Below, piece after piece: positions 1-11,713 of a stretch of 64,000 nucleotides of DNA. Position 1 is the first letter of the stretch; the number at the start of each line of letters is the position of its first letter. The stretch comes from Steinernema hermaphroditum (taxonomy: Eukaryota > Nematoda > Chromadorea > Rhabditida > Steinernematidae), in the NCBI GenBank assembly GCA_030435675.1, contig CM059621.1, forward strand, positions 6,634,001-6,698,000, given 5' to 3'. The notes beneath the pieces were generated by a model. It saw nothing but the letters and a program-made list of their open reading frames with translations. It was not told the origin of the DNA and ran no database searches. Both the position numbers and the translations under genes were made by a program.

Positions 1-3000
1 GAAACGGACCAACACCACTGAGTATGTGTTTAGCAACATTTTTCCACATGTATCTACTCTTTTCCAATGGGAAAAATAATTTTCCAGACTCGATAGTAAA
101 AAACGAAGTCATAAATATATACATCATTTCTAATATGAGCGCATGCGCTGTAGTCTGTGTTGAGGCCTCATAATAAAAATACATTATTTTCATATTTTGA
201 AATAAGGAAGCACCATGGAACCAGGATATTTGGGTCGGGTTTGAGTGTTCGAATCTAAAATGGGATTTCGACAAACAAACCTTTGGCAATCAGCCCTTGA
301 AAATTCTGAAATAGTTCTGCGCTGTCTGGAGGCGAGAATTGGAGAATTGAGCTTTAACCGAGGATCATCTCAACGACAATCATTGAGATGCTCCTACAAC
401 AAGCTTGACCCACAAAACCGATGCTCTGAGATTTTCTAGTCTCAGTTACCCACTGGCGAATAGAGAACGCATGACAGAGAATTCCGCGATCGATCGAGGC
501 GGATTGGCATTAAAATTTTTCACATTTTCAAGCTCGAATTTTATTGAGTTCGGGTTTTCGAGCACCTCAGCATAGGACAATGCATGACTGAGTGAGTCTA
601 CGAGCAAAGAACAAAAATCTGAACTCTGTGCTGGACCACCGTGGTCGGAGCAGAGTGCTCGAGCAGTGTGGTCGAGCACCGTGGTCAAGCTCTCTGCTCG
701 AGTGCTCACGACAGCGCTGCTCGAGCACTCCTGTCCGAGCACCGTGCTCGAGCACAATCCAAATGCAGCAAACTACAAGCGGTCGGGACTGCTCCGCCAT
801 ACAAACTCCATCACAGAGCTATGCATGCATACAAACTCCGAATCTCATGACAAAATACAAATTCTGGTAGTTTGATGTGTTCCACTTTCAGAGTGTCGAC
901 ACTTCCCCGGAGAAGGAGGCGAGAAGGCGAAGAAAGTGAGTTCGAGCATGAAGCACACTGTGTGTCGTCTTAAACTTGTCTCTCCCTGTGTGGTCCTTTC
1001 GGATTTCAGATGGAAGGAGGCAGAAGGAAGTTTTAGAAAAGCGCGAGCGATTTAATTCGATATGATTGTGAGCGTTCCATAGGTCGACCTAAGTGCAAAA
1101 CGATTATGTGTTTTTCTTGAGGGCAAAGCGGTTTAATCCAATTATCTCAAGCGATACGTTTCACGTCTCCATCCGACCTCTTTCCAGTCTTTCGTCGTAT
1201 TCTAAAATGCGCCGTTTCTCTATCTTTTGCTCCAATAGTTAATGTGGACATCTCTATGCACGGCTAAAGGGCTCATTTTGGAATCTTTCACGTCACACTG
1301 CATTGTTCCATATGCATAACACTCAAATTGTTCTTTCTCAATAATATGGACTTCATAGAGGGACTTCTACGAAGAATAAGGTTTGAAATACGTGGTCGAC
1401 ACAATGGTATAGTGCTTATAAAGGACCATAGGTCATGTTCCTCTAGTTTCACTAAAGGGTCTGCATCAACAAGTACTTTATTAGGCCCCCATATTTTTGT
1501 TTGGAGCAACCTTAATGTATTGAGGATTACGGTCATATCGAAGTTGATCCTCAAGACCAATTCAGACTTGCTTTTTGATTCCGATTGTTTCGATTGTTCT
1601 TTTGTCGTGGCAAGTAACCCAAGCACCACATAATATAATATGCAAACCGAAGAATCATCCACTACCCATCGAGAAGGTGCACATCGTTTGTACTTCCACA
1701 AAATTGCACAGCAAAACAAAAACATATTGACTGTTATGTTCGGGGGAGTATTTTCTCGGTCACTTGTTTATGACACCGCCCTCTGACGTACGCAGACGGT
1801 AATTCTCGGAAGGACCATATCAAAAGCAGTTTCCTTTTCGCATGGGTAAACACGAAAATAGCCACAGTCAAAACACGCGCTCGTCCTCTATGGCCAAACA
1901 ACGATGTTACCTATACTCGGCACCATCACCGCTGTTTTACTCTCTAAAATGCCGACTGAGGGGAAGAGTAGAAGGTAAATTGTTGTAGTCAAGTGTCGCC
2001 TTGTTGACAATGAATCTGTCGAAAAGCAGATGCATTTCATTGCTGTGCACTGAAAGAAAGAGGCTATTGTGGTACACTGTGGTACATTCATATGGGAAAA
2101 AAAGTTGACCTTATCGCGCGACCGAATGTTTACGAGTCCCTAAAATCAGTGTCCTTTTATTGTGGAAATTTCTCATTCCATCATCTGCCAGTAACGAAAA
2201 AATCGACGTTTTTACAGGCTGCTCGGAAAACGGAGACAGTTTGCTATAAGGTGGGTTAGAATTTTGAGCTTGTCGATTATGTTACATGTTACAAGAACTG
2301 TGACCGACATGTACACTGACAGTGCTTGCCAACATTCACGGGAAGATTGTTTTCAAAGTGTCCTTCAGGGTGGCTTCTCACGCAGCTGGATTTCTGGCGT
2401 CGGACACCTTATTGTCAGCGGTCAGAATGTCCTCATTTAACAGTTAAATCCATTACTGTTCTTTTGTACTTACTGTACTTAATCCATTACCTATTTGCTC
2501 ACTTCGGAAAGGTCATAAGAGGTTCGAAAACTCGCACGTCAGTCTAAGATGTTATGCTACGCAAAGTTGTTATGAGAATGGTAGAATAACAGGTGGGATA
2601 TTTCCGAACAGCCTCAGACAATATGCTCTTTTAAAGCACACTAACTGCTGTACAGGCTGCTTTAGTTCCCAAGCTATCTCCTAACTGGGATCTTTCTATT
2701 CTGCCCTTGACTTTAGAGCTCCGGCCCAGAGAACGCACCTGTTTGCTCTTACACTTGCCAAGTTCATAAACTTACACTTTTACATACTGACCTATTTTTT
2801 GGTGGTGCAGTGGCCGTGTTAAAGGCGGGACATTGGAAGTCATTAAAACATGTCTCCATGTCCATACTACTGACTATCATATGAACAACCTTTATCAGTT
2901 TCAACTCAATAGAGAGAGCGCTAACTGGCTCGGTCATCTTCGAACACACATGTTTGGTTTCCAAATTTCTCGCTCATCACCAGAGATGCCGTCTCGATTG

Positions 3001-4607
3001 GCTGACCTGATGCGTTTGCCAAATACCAAGCCGGCTCAGCTTGCAACTGTGCTCATCACAAATAGACTATTTTTACCCTGCTACAGTCTTTTTCAAGATA
3101 TGGTTCTTTCATGATTTTTCCCACTTCTGTTTTGAGATTTTTTTGCGCCGTTGGAACTCATTAAAACCGTGCGTCCAACAGGAAGTCACCGCCTTTCTGT
3201 TCTTTTTTGCCATTTTCCGTCATTTCTAGTTTTGCTTGCCAAGTGGCCTGGCCAAAGACCGCAGAATAAAAATAACGCCAAAAGCGCTCCACCTCATTTC
3301 TATAGATGTTTTGTTCGGCCCTCGTAATCCAAAATCCAATTCGCTCTCTTTTTTCGTGCCTGTCCAAATAACAACGAGCACTCGCTCTTCAACCTCAAAA
3401 TCTCGGCCCTCTCATGGCGCGCCTCGATTAGTCGCTTCAATTGCCCGGAGAGGGAGTTATCTCGCGAGCGATAGCGCACTCTTCCCCGCTTTCGACGTCC
3501 TCGGCGGTCGGTGATCGTCGCGTCCGATTTCGCTTTTAATTAGATAATTGCCCCCCGGTTAGGGCGGCAACGGCGGCGGCGTTTACCCAAGGGACAATCC
3601 GATACTCGGACGAGGAAGAAGCATTTCCGCCAGGGTGGGCGAACTGAGAACTATCTCCTTTGGTGTTTGATTTCCGGTGATTCCGTAGAGTTGTCCTTAG
3701 GGCTTATCTGAGGACAACACAGAACTAATGAGGATTCTACTGTGACACATTGTCATCGTTATGAAGCAATGTTTGAAGCCTAGATTATGTCATTTTCATC
3801 TTAGCCTACTACGCGAGAGCACTCATTTCGGATCTCTCTGCCACAACTTGTAGCAGGCCGCTATATTATTCAGTTGCCGGCATAAATTTGAGTTACTAGT
3901 CCCAAAAATAGCGTGTGGAGTTGTAGGACAGGACACATTTGCTCTATTCATCCATTAAATATGACCGAGAAAACACTGCGTCCACAAACCCACAGAAAAT
4001 TAAATCGAAAAGCCGTCGAAGGGTCCCACCGCGAAGGGACCAATCGCTTTTCCAAGCATACTGAGCGCATAAATCGAGCTTCAAGTTCAGTATTCAAGAA
4101 ATCCAAAAAATGAACAACTTCTTTTTTGCCTTTTCGACAGAGAACTTGCTCAAATCTGGTGGTGTACGTCGTCGCCAACATTGAGTCGGTCGAACGTTTT
4201 ACCTTTAAGGGCGGAACGTTAGGTCCTGAATGGAAAACATACCATATCACCTCGCAGCTCGTTAAATCCTACTTCTAATGATTATCATCGTTTCATAAGA
4301 ACTTTGAGAAATCTGGGGTATTATAGAACACCGACTTCTCAGACATGCACTGCTTTCCCACGACTGATCCCAGATGCTCAGACATCACTTTTTACCGCGT
4401 GCATAATTGAAATTGGGACAAATCCCGTCAGACATTCGAAAAACATAATTATTTACTGACCGCCTAATCGTTTTCGCCTTCACGACGCTGCCCCACACAG
4501 GCACCGATTCTAACTCGATTAGTCGCCTCTCCCTCCGCTCCACTCATCGTCCCCTTTTCTACCCGAGTAACCGCGCCAATCTCACTTCCTTCTGCAGGAG
4601 CTCCTCC
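1..4607. other. Region without a recognised gene
   Basis: I see no supportable gene here. Open frames are short, lack splice structure and read like noncoding sequence. The only clear structure is the low-complexity repeat near 620-765. A GC-rich stretch at about 3400-3620 is rich in CG dinucleotides and AATTA motifs and may be regulatory, but nothing specific can be assigned. Confidence 0.5.
620..765. repeat. Low-complexity repeat of a GAGCAC/TCGAGCAC-type motif
   Basis: The motif CGAGCAC and close variants (GTGGTCGAGCAC, GTGCTCGAGCAC) recur many times in both orientations within about 145 bp. Because of this the stretch is open in several frames, which explains a cluster of overlapping short ORFs that are not genes. 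Confidence 0.7.
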
Positions 4608-7600
4608 ATGGATCGGAACCTCTTGAGCGCCGGAAGCGACGACCTCCTGCGGCTTCGGTCGGCGTCGCCGCCGCGGCGTCGGCGATCGGAACGCACTCCG
4701 CGGACGCACTACGGCGACCTGGACGGCGACGGGTAAGGATGGACTGCATGGACTGCGGAGAATGGACGGAGATCACTTAGCACTAGCGGCGGAGTGTAGA
4801 TACTTCGCGTGACACCGCCTGGAGTGCAGACCTGCCCCCACTTCACACACCAATTGCTGTCTTATCGCTCAGGGAAGGGATTTCAGATGCACCAGCTGGT
4901 CTTGGAGAAAGCATCTCTGTGCTAAAAGAGCAAAAAGACCATGGGAACAAGTGTGTTTTTATATAAATGATTCAGTGGAATCCTTCTCTTTCGTCGCAGA
5001 AACATTTCGATGCGATTTGTTTTTTTTTGTGAACACTCGATCCATCCAAAAGTGCTATTAGGTGCAAAATTTGTTTGTTTTTGAGGAAATTTTCTTGAGT
5101 GTAAGACAAATGAGATTACCCTGTAAGGATGCGTACTTTAAATCGGCTTGAACGCAACGAGCAGTCAACAAGTTTTTGAGTTTATCTTGTCGAAACAAAG
5201 GCCTACGCCTTACGAGACATCTCATATATGTACGCACAAGAAAGACAAATCGCCCCGTTGACGCTGGTCTTCTTCTAACATCGATATCGGCAAACGATAT
5301 CCGAGTAGAGCGGTCAGCGATGTTCATTTTCTGGCTCTCTAGAACTCGGCGTTGGAAAACGCTTGCCATAAGATGCGTTTTTCCATTCCATTAATCAATT
5401 CGTGGGGAACTAAAAAAGGCGATTATGAAAATTTGTCACTTATTCTGCTTTAAGTTTGGCGGCCATCTTCAAAACATTTGGAGACCCACACTAAAGCAGA
5501 AAGCACAAAGTCACTTCAAAGTGGATCTGTGGTATTTCATATTTCTCGTGTTATTGTTTTGTTTCTTTTTTGATTGACACTTCGGGAGCGTTTGATCCAC
5601 ATAAGCATAGGATTTAGGAGACATACACCGATCTCGATAGGAGACATACACCGTTCTCGATACTCAAAACAAGATCCTTGAATGATTAAGCTGGCATTAA
5701 AAATTAAGACATCAAATATCAAGGATCTCATGCCGATGAAAAGAAGCTTTTCCAGGTAGTACGGCAACCTTGGTTAACGGACAGGCCACTTAGCTAAGCT
5801 ACCTGCATAGGCGGTACCAGAAAATTTGTAGTTTACTCCCTTTACCCTACTACCACGCATTTATGGATGACAATGTGACCATTATGATCAAAGGCCACAG
5901 GTTACAAAAAATCATTCATCACATATCGGACTAATTACAATGGCACTTCGAGGACAGCGATAGAGAAAGTTCATTTCTGAACTGGACGTACTTTGCGCAT
6001 TAGCGGAGGAGTGCTTTGTAACATGGCGGATTAGAAGGAGCCTGCTTGAAAGGAGTAGCCACCTCTTCGCCCTTTGTGGCGTCGGTTGACAGCTTCACCT
6101 AGAGCCAATAATAGAAACACCCACAAGAATCATTTTTATTTCATCGGATAGTCACTCCCAGCGCCTCCTCCTACTCATCACTCGATACCGGTTTGTCACG
6201 TTCTCGCCTCCGTGGGCTTCGTCGCCATTTTTGTTTCCCACGACTCGGAATAATTCATCGCCGCTGAGTGCACATATAAACTGCTTAACCTCCTGGTGCA
6301 TCTGTAGATTGGTTCCTCGACGATGAAGTACGCTAGCCTCTTGCGCCACATATTCTCAAGGTAATCGTATTCTCTGAGTCGTCCTTGAATCCGATTTGCG
6401 TGGGTTCATCGACGCGAAAAAAGTGAAATTGCCCGGGTGTTCTTTCGCAGGATTGAGTTTCCTCTGCGAAACTTTTCCTTTTTCCACTCGACGGCCTCTT
6501 CTTCTCGCGCCCTTTTTGTTTTCCAGGACAAATTAATTCCGAAAATTATTTGAAAAAGAGGAACGAAAAGCTAATGCCCAAATGTAAACATGTTTTTCAA
6601 CTTTGGGAATTTGAGAATTTGGACGCGGGAAGTTTTAATGTACGTCAACAACGGTTCAGGTCCAAGCTCTGTGCGCTGAGTTTCTGTTGTGTTCTTGACG
6701 TGTCTCATCTTCAAAAGCAAATTGTACTTGTACTTCGGGTCCATAGAACGCCTACACTGTCTAGTGATTATCTCGATCGTAGCAGAACAGTGAAGCTAAA
6801 ATATTTTTCCACATTTTTTAAATAAGATACTGAACTGTTTTATTGTGAGGGCAATGAAGTGATCCCGGACTCCTTCGGTTTCGTACTCGTTTTGATCGTT
6901 TATTAAGAGACGCGAAACAAGGAAAGGGTGCGTAATACTCGATGCTCGTTTCGGACTCGTGTCTCATTTTGGAAGATCAAAACGAATCCGAAACCGAAGG
7001 AGTCCACACGGGATCACTTCATTGCCCTCGCAATAAAACAGTTAGTCGCCGTGAAACAGACAAATTACTTTATACGGAAAGTTTTGGAGACATTAGGAAG
7101 TAAACCAGTATGTGATAGGCTAACTGTAGAGGTTACATCACCAATTGTGGATTCCGCAATATTTAATATGGTAGAGGGCCTTTCAGGTGGAGACACCATA
7201 ACCCTGCGGGCGGTATCTCTGATGCTTCAAAATGTTTTGAATGTAGTCGCAAATCCGATCATACCGTTTTTATGTTGGCAACGTTTAAATGTGCGTTGAT
7301 GAGTAAGTGAGACCATAGTACAAACGAGGAGGCTTTATAATACCAAGAAAAACTGCACTTCTTTTTCTGCCACCAAATGGACAAAATGTTGGACATCAGA
7401 AGGCCAATACAATCGAAGCGCTAGTTGAGAAAACAAGCGGGCTAAGTCAGTTAAATTATAGCTAGGTCAGTTAAAGAGTTCATCTTCCAACTCCTCCAAG
7501 CAATGTTGCATCCATTAATCGTTCAGGAAACGTCTCCATAGTTCCATAATCTGTCTATCCTTTCGAGAGATCAGTTCTTGTCGGAGCAGAGTACATGCAG

Positions 7601-10383
7601 AGATGGATGATCCCGGAACGCGTGCAGTGGAATCGAGAGGTTCATGAGATATTTTAAGAACGCATAGTCCGATTATCGTTTACGGGATTCGGGCTTTTGC
7701 ATTCCGAAAACCAATTAGTCAGTTTGGATTAGTCACATCCGCTGTGTCCGACACACTCACCGTGCAAGTTTCCTCCACGCAAACGTGCTCATATCCGCAT
7801 TATCTTGTTTTGATCTCTCTACGCCTCCTTCCACTCGATGTGTGATGTCCGTAGATGGCTTATCTGTAGATGGAACGTCCAAACAGATGAAATCCCACGG
7901 CCACTTTTAAGCGTCTGACTCCGCACGCTTCCGATTTCCGTTTGCGTAATCGCCTTTTGACGTATCGGGAAGGGATGCAAATGTGACTTTTATGTCAAAA
8001 CAGAGAGATGTTTTTGAGAGATATGTTTTCTTTTTGCCCATCATCCCTGCACGACCCACTTCTGGGCTCCCGGAACGCGATTCATCGTCGTTTCTTTGTT
8101 GCTTCCGCCGCCACTCGAACGCATTATTCAGATTACGGCGGCGCTCAAGACGAGCACTGGGGCGGCACTAAAAACTCAATTACTTTCCCTTTGGGACCAA
8201 TTGTCACGCGCCGACACTTTGACGCGTCGACGTCGACTAACTCACTTTTCGACGCAAAATCCCTTTTTGAAACTACTTTACACTTTGCACATTCCGAGTG
8301 TGACCACTTTGGACGCCACTCTTGTTGTAGTCCTCTATGTACGCCGCATGAAAACCGCCTCTCTGAATGTGACTTCTTTTAGGAAAACGGTTCGCCAGAA
8401 GACGGAAACGTCGCTGCCGTCGGAAAACACCTCGAACTGTGACGCGCTCAGTGTCAATTTCCGCGTTCGTCGCACCTCCAGCATGCCGTCCGTCTGCGAC
8501 AGTGTCCACAGTAAGTGGGTTTCAATGGACTCAATTCCCTAGAATCGTCAAAAAATGCCTGTTACAATTCGTGGACAACTTCCAGAAATTGAGGCGCATC
8601 CTAAAGTAAGAAATCACACATTTGATCAGTGTGTTTCTCTCTCTGACTCCATGAGAGAATTCCAAAATACTGCCACGCTCTATCTTGACTCTTGATACCG
8701 TTTTTCTCTGACAAATTTTTAATTATACTGTTGAGCCGAATTTTATTCGGGACATTTGTTTGAAAAAATCAATTTTTTTTTTTTGCTCTGAAACGCTTTC
8801 TTTTCGACACATGATCTTTTCTAGCTGCATCCATCAGAATTGAAGGCGGCTGCTGAAAACGGAAGAATCGAATGTAGGACTGAGAGCTTGAAAAAGGTGA
8901 AGCAAGAGACCTTTTCACTTTTGATAATTGTCACATTTTCATTAAAATAGGTAGCAAGACTAAATGGAGGCAGGTTAAAGAACCCGTTATTTCTTTGGAA
9001 TGTAAATCAGAAGATAACAAACCCTTTGTTACGGTAAAGCAACGAAATTCTGTTCAATTTTTTCATATCATATCTACTCATGACATAAACATATTTTTAT
9101 GCGAGTACTGCGGCGAAACTTGCGTTCTTTCAGTATTTTAAGGCTTGATGTAAGTAGCTGTGCGGAGACTAACGTTAAGTCGATTTGAGTCGAGCGACGC
9201 AAGCACTGAATTACGTTACACTTTGTTGTGATAGAACTTCTCGAAAAGATGCTGATTCTTGATGTCTGGAGCTCGGCGACCTCAGTTTCTGCCTGTACAT
9301 ACAACGGGAATTTCATGTCTCGTTTTTTTGAATAATACCGTCAGCTTATAATGCTTTCGTTTGTACTCTCAGCATTCACTCTAGATTCGGGAATCCCCGT
9401 TCGCCACTACAACTACGAGACCAAACTGTCCAAACTGCAAAAGCGTTCTCTACGCTTCACGTGGCAACGTCTCCACACCCGAAACGGAGGCAAAAGAGTA
9501 GAGAATGTCTTCGAAGAGGTACCCATCACCCCGCACCATTGCCACCTAAGTTGAACTCCCTGCAGGTCTTCGATCGCCTCGTTAAGCAGCTCCCCATCAT
9601 CCGCGACATGTTCACCACACGCACGTTCCTCTCGGCCATGTCGCGCAGCGAAGTATCTTCGCTCAGAGACCACGCCCGGGTTACGGTGAAGATGATCGAC
9701 ACGGTCATCAGGAACCTGGACTGCGACGATCGAAAGCGGTCGGACACGAATGGAGAGTTCGATCCGCGAATGATCGGAAGAAAACACGGAGGTCTTCGGC
9801 CCTACGGATTCACGGGGAACATCTGGGAGAAGCTAGGAGAGACAATGATAGACGTGGTCTTGGCGCAAGAAGCCGTGCGCGATCTGCCGGGTGCTGGACA
9901 GGCCTGGGTCGTTCTCACTGCGTGTCTTGTTGATCAGGTTGGTCCTTTATCGCTTCTTATTTAGTCAATGTACCCTTCAACTGCCCTTCATATTCATCTG
10001 TATCACACTTGACGAATTTCAGCTCCGTGCCGGGTTCGAGGAAACTCGCAGCTTCGCCAACACCTTCCAGCAAGTGGCCAATCAACAGCGCGTTCTTCAC
10101 AACGCCGCCGTTCATCTGAGGGCCACTTCAGAAGGAAACGACGGCAGTCCTGAGCACAGATCATCTGTACGTTTTCACCGTGAACACAGTTACTAGAAGT
10201 CGCATTCAGATGGACTACCAACACAACGGTCTCACCACCCGCAGCGGTCCCGTCTGTCCCTACATGATCGACCAGAATGGCGCCATCGTCGCCAGAAGGC
10301 GCGCGAGTCGTCTCAGCGACGGCGGCGACTCTTCGCCTCCGGCCGAGGTTCTCAAGCCGAAACTCTCCATTCCCACGCGATAG
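4608..10383 (+). CDS. Globin-domain protein, multi-exon (globin 1)
   Basis: Globin of the divergent nematode type, expected to bind haem; ligand and role unknown. Exons read: 4608-4732 (Arg/Ser-rich N-terminus), 8383-8510, 8586-8605, 8825-8896, about 9385-9518, 9566-9937, 10023-10166, 10210-10383. The fold is visible: Trp in helix A (FTWQRL), Phe near CD (RDMF), distal His E7 in LRDHARV, proximal His F8 in RKHGGL, and a G/H helix region (AWVVLTACLVDQ). A low-complexity tail follows. The start is inferred: the exon at 8383 has a strong 3' splice site, so it needs an upstream exon ending in phase 2. The exon at 4608 ends in phase 2 at a GTAAGG donor and follows a TCTGCAG acceptor. An alternative start is the in-frame ATG at 8348. 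The junction between 8896 and about 9385 does not keep frame as drawn, so a small exon is probably missing. Most exons after 9385 are phase 0. Confidence 0.75.
5617..5662. repeat. 23-bp tandem duplication
   Basis: Two adjacent 23-bp units beginning GGAGACATACACCG differ at a single base. It lies inside the long first intron of globin 1. Confidence 0.8.
6833..7043. mobile_element. 211-bp inverted-repeat element (MITE-like)
   Basis: The left end (AACTGTTTTATTGTGAGGGC) matches the reverse complement of the right end over about 60 bp with few differences. The arms then run through the same CTCCTTCGGTTTCG block. The element has no coding capacity and sits inside the first intron of globin 1. The family is not identified, and I see no certain target-site duplication. 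Confidence 0.75.
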
Positions 10384-10487
10384 ATCGCAATATGTAAATA
10401 CTTATTATATTTGAGATTGTTTATTGATGTAAACGTATTTAATTTTAATGTATCGACGGATCTCAGAAATGTATCTCTATGAACAGA

Positions 10488-10493
10488 AATAAA
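10488..10493 (+). terminator. Polyadenylation signal AATAAA of globin 1
   Basis: A canonical AATAAA lies about 105 nt after the stop codon of the globin at 4608-10383. Confidence 0.65.
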
Positions 10494-10894
10494 TACGGCG
10501 ATGGATGAGGCGGTGACGGTTCTGTGAAGGTAATATCACCATTAGATAAAGCTAAAAAGTGAAGGAAAGTATTCTGAAGGCATCATACGTTGCCAGCAGG
10601 ACAAGTGAACAATTGTCTTCGTTCTGAGTAACTTAAATAACTGCTCTCTTAACTTTCACTTTGATTTCACTTCACGATTTACGGGGCATCTGGAAATCGG
10701 CGAACTTCCAGAAAACGGCGTTCTGCTAGAGCATTTTAAAAAAGCAAGAATTTGTATGTGTTTCGGACTTAAGGGAAGACTAATACATTCTAGTCAAAAC
10801 GTACAATACAAATTGGAACGTCTGAGATACACCGTTGTTGATGAGAAGACCAAAATTGAAGGAGCTCAACCAAAAATACTTTAAATACACTGCA

Positions 10895-11266
10895 GTGCAT
10901 AATGATTGACTCACCCCACTGAAGTGCTAGTTCTACAGTATCTAGTGAATCTTTTGAAACGCGCCTTACATCATCTGAAAGAGCGTCGAAAAATGGATGG
11001 GGAATCGCAGAAAATACCAAAGACGGATAATAAAGCACAATGAGCAGCGAAAATCAGCCGCCTCTTGTAGGTGAGTCTATCATTATGCACCGGTCGATTA
11101 GCAGACAGAGACAATCTGAGGCCCTTTCTAGACTGATAAGTGCACTTTTAGCACGGTAGTCTCCATGTTTTTTGACGCTCTTTCAAATGATGTAAGCCGC
11201 GTTTCAAAAGATTCACTAGATACTGTAGAACTAGCACTTCAGTGGGGTGAGTCTATCATTATGCAC
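10895..11266. repeat. Inverted repeat with coding-like 100-bp arms
   Basis: The left arm (10895 to about 10997) is the near-perfect reverse complement of the right arm (about 11164-11266), with about 165 bp between them. The outer ends read GTGCATAATGATTGACTCAC and its complement. Each arm, read towards the outer end, encodes almost the same peptide, including SKDSLDTVELALQWGES. A partial third copy of the end (GTGAGTCTATCATTATGCAC) lies near 11072-11091. This could be an exon fragment captured by a foldback element, or a local inverted duplication. Confidence 0.75.
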
Positions 11267-11334
11267 CACACTAGTCCAAACGTCGGTAGAACAAACGCTT
11301 CGTAACTGACTTTCAAACAGGTTTGTCTTGAATA

Positions 11335-11713
11335 TCAGTTTCTCTTAGTTTCGTTTTTTACCCAATATATCGTGACATTCTCGGAACCGAAGGGTAGAGC
11401 GCATTCCTGTACTCCAATTCGTAGTTCACAAGGCTTCTTCTCAGAAACTAATGGATAACTCGTGGATATCAAGTGCAGCTTTATCGTTTTTGTGGTACAA
11501 AAAAATGCATATGGTGCATGTTTCACTACGATAAAGTCTGGTCCAGAGATCCAATTGCTTTCGATTTGAAACTATCATTACCTCATTTCCATCCATGGTA
11601 TGAAAATCTATGTACATAGTGTGTCCGTCTTCACCACGACAAAGTACTCGAATTCGTAGTTCATAGGACTTCTTCTCAGAAACTTCAGGATAACTCGCGG
11701 ATTTCAAGTACAT
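11335..11713 (-). pseudogene. Decayed coding fragment with an internal direct repeat
   Basis: Two copies of a roughly 60-bp unit, about 240 bp apart (near 11418 and 11659), encode the related minus-strand peptides SYPLVSEKKPCELRIGV and SYPEVSEKKSYELRIRV. Each lies in a short frame with no start or splice partner, so I read it as a remnant of a gene with a repeated domain. The family is not recognised. It adjoins the inverted repeat at 10895-11266, and the two may share an origin. Confidence 0.3.
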
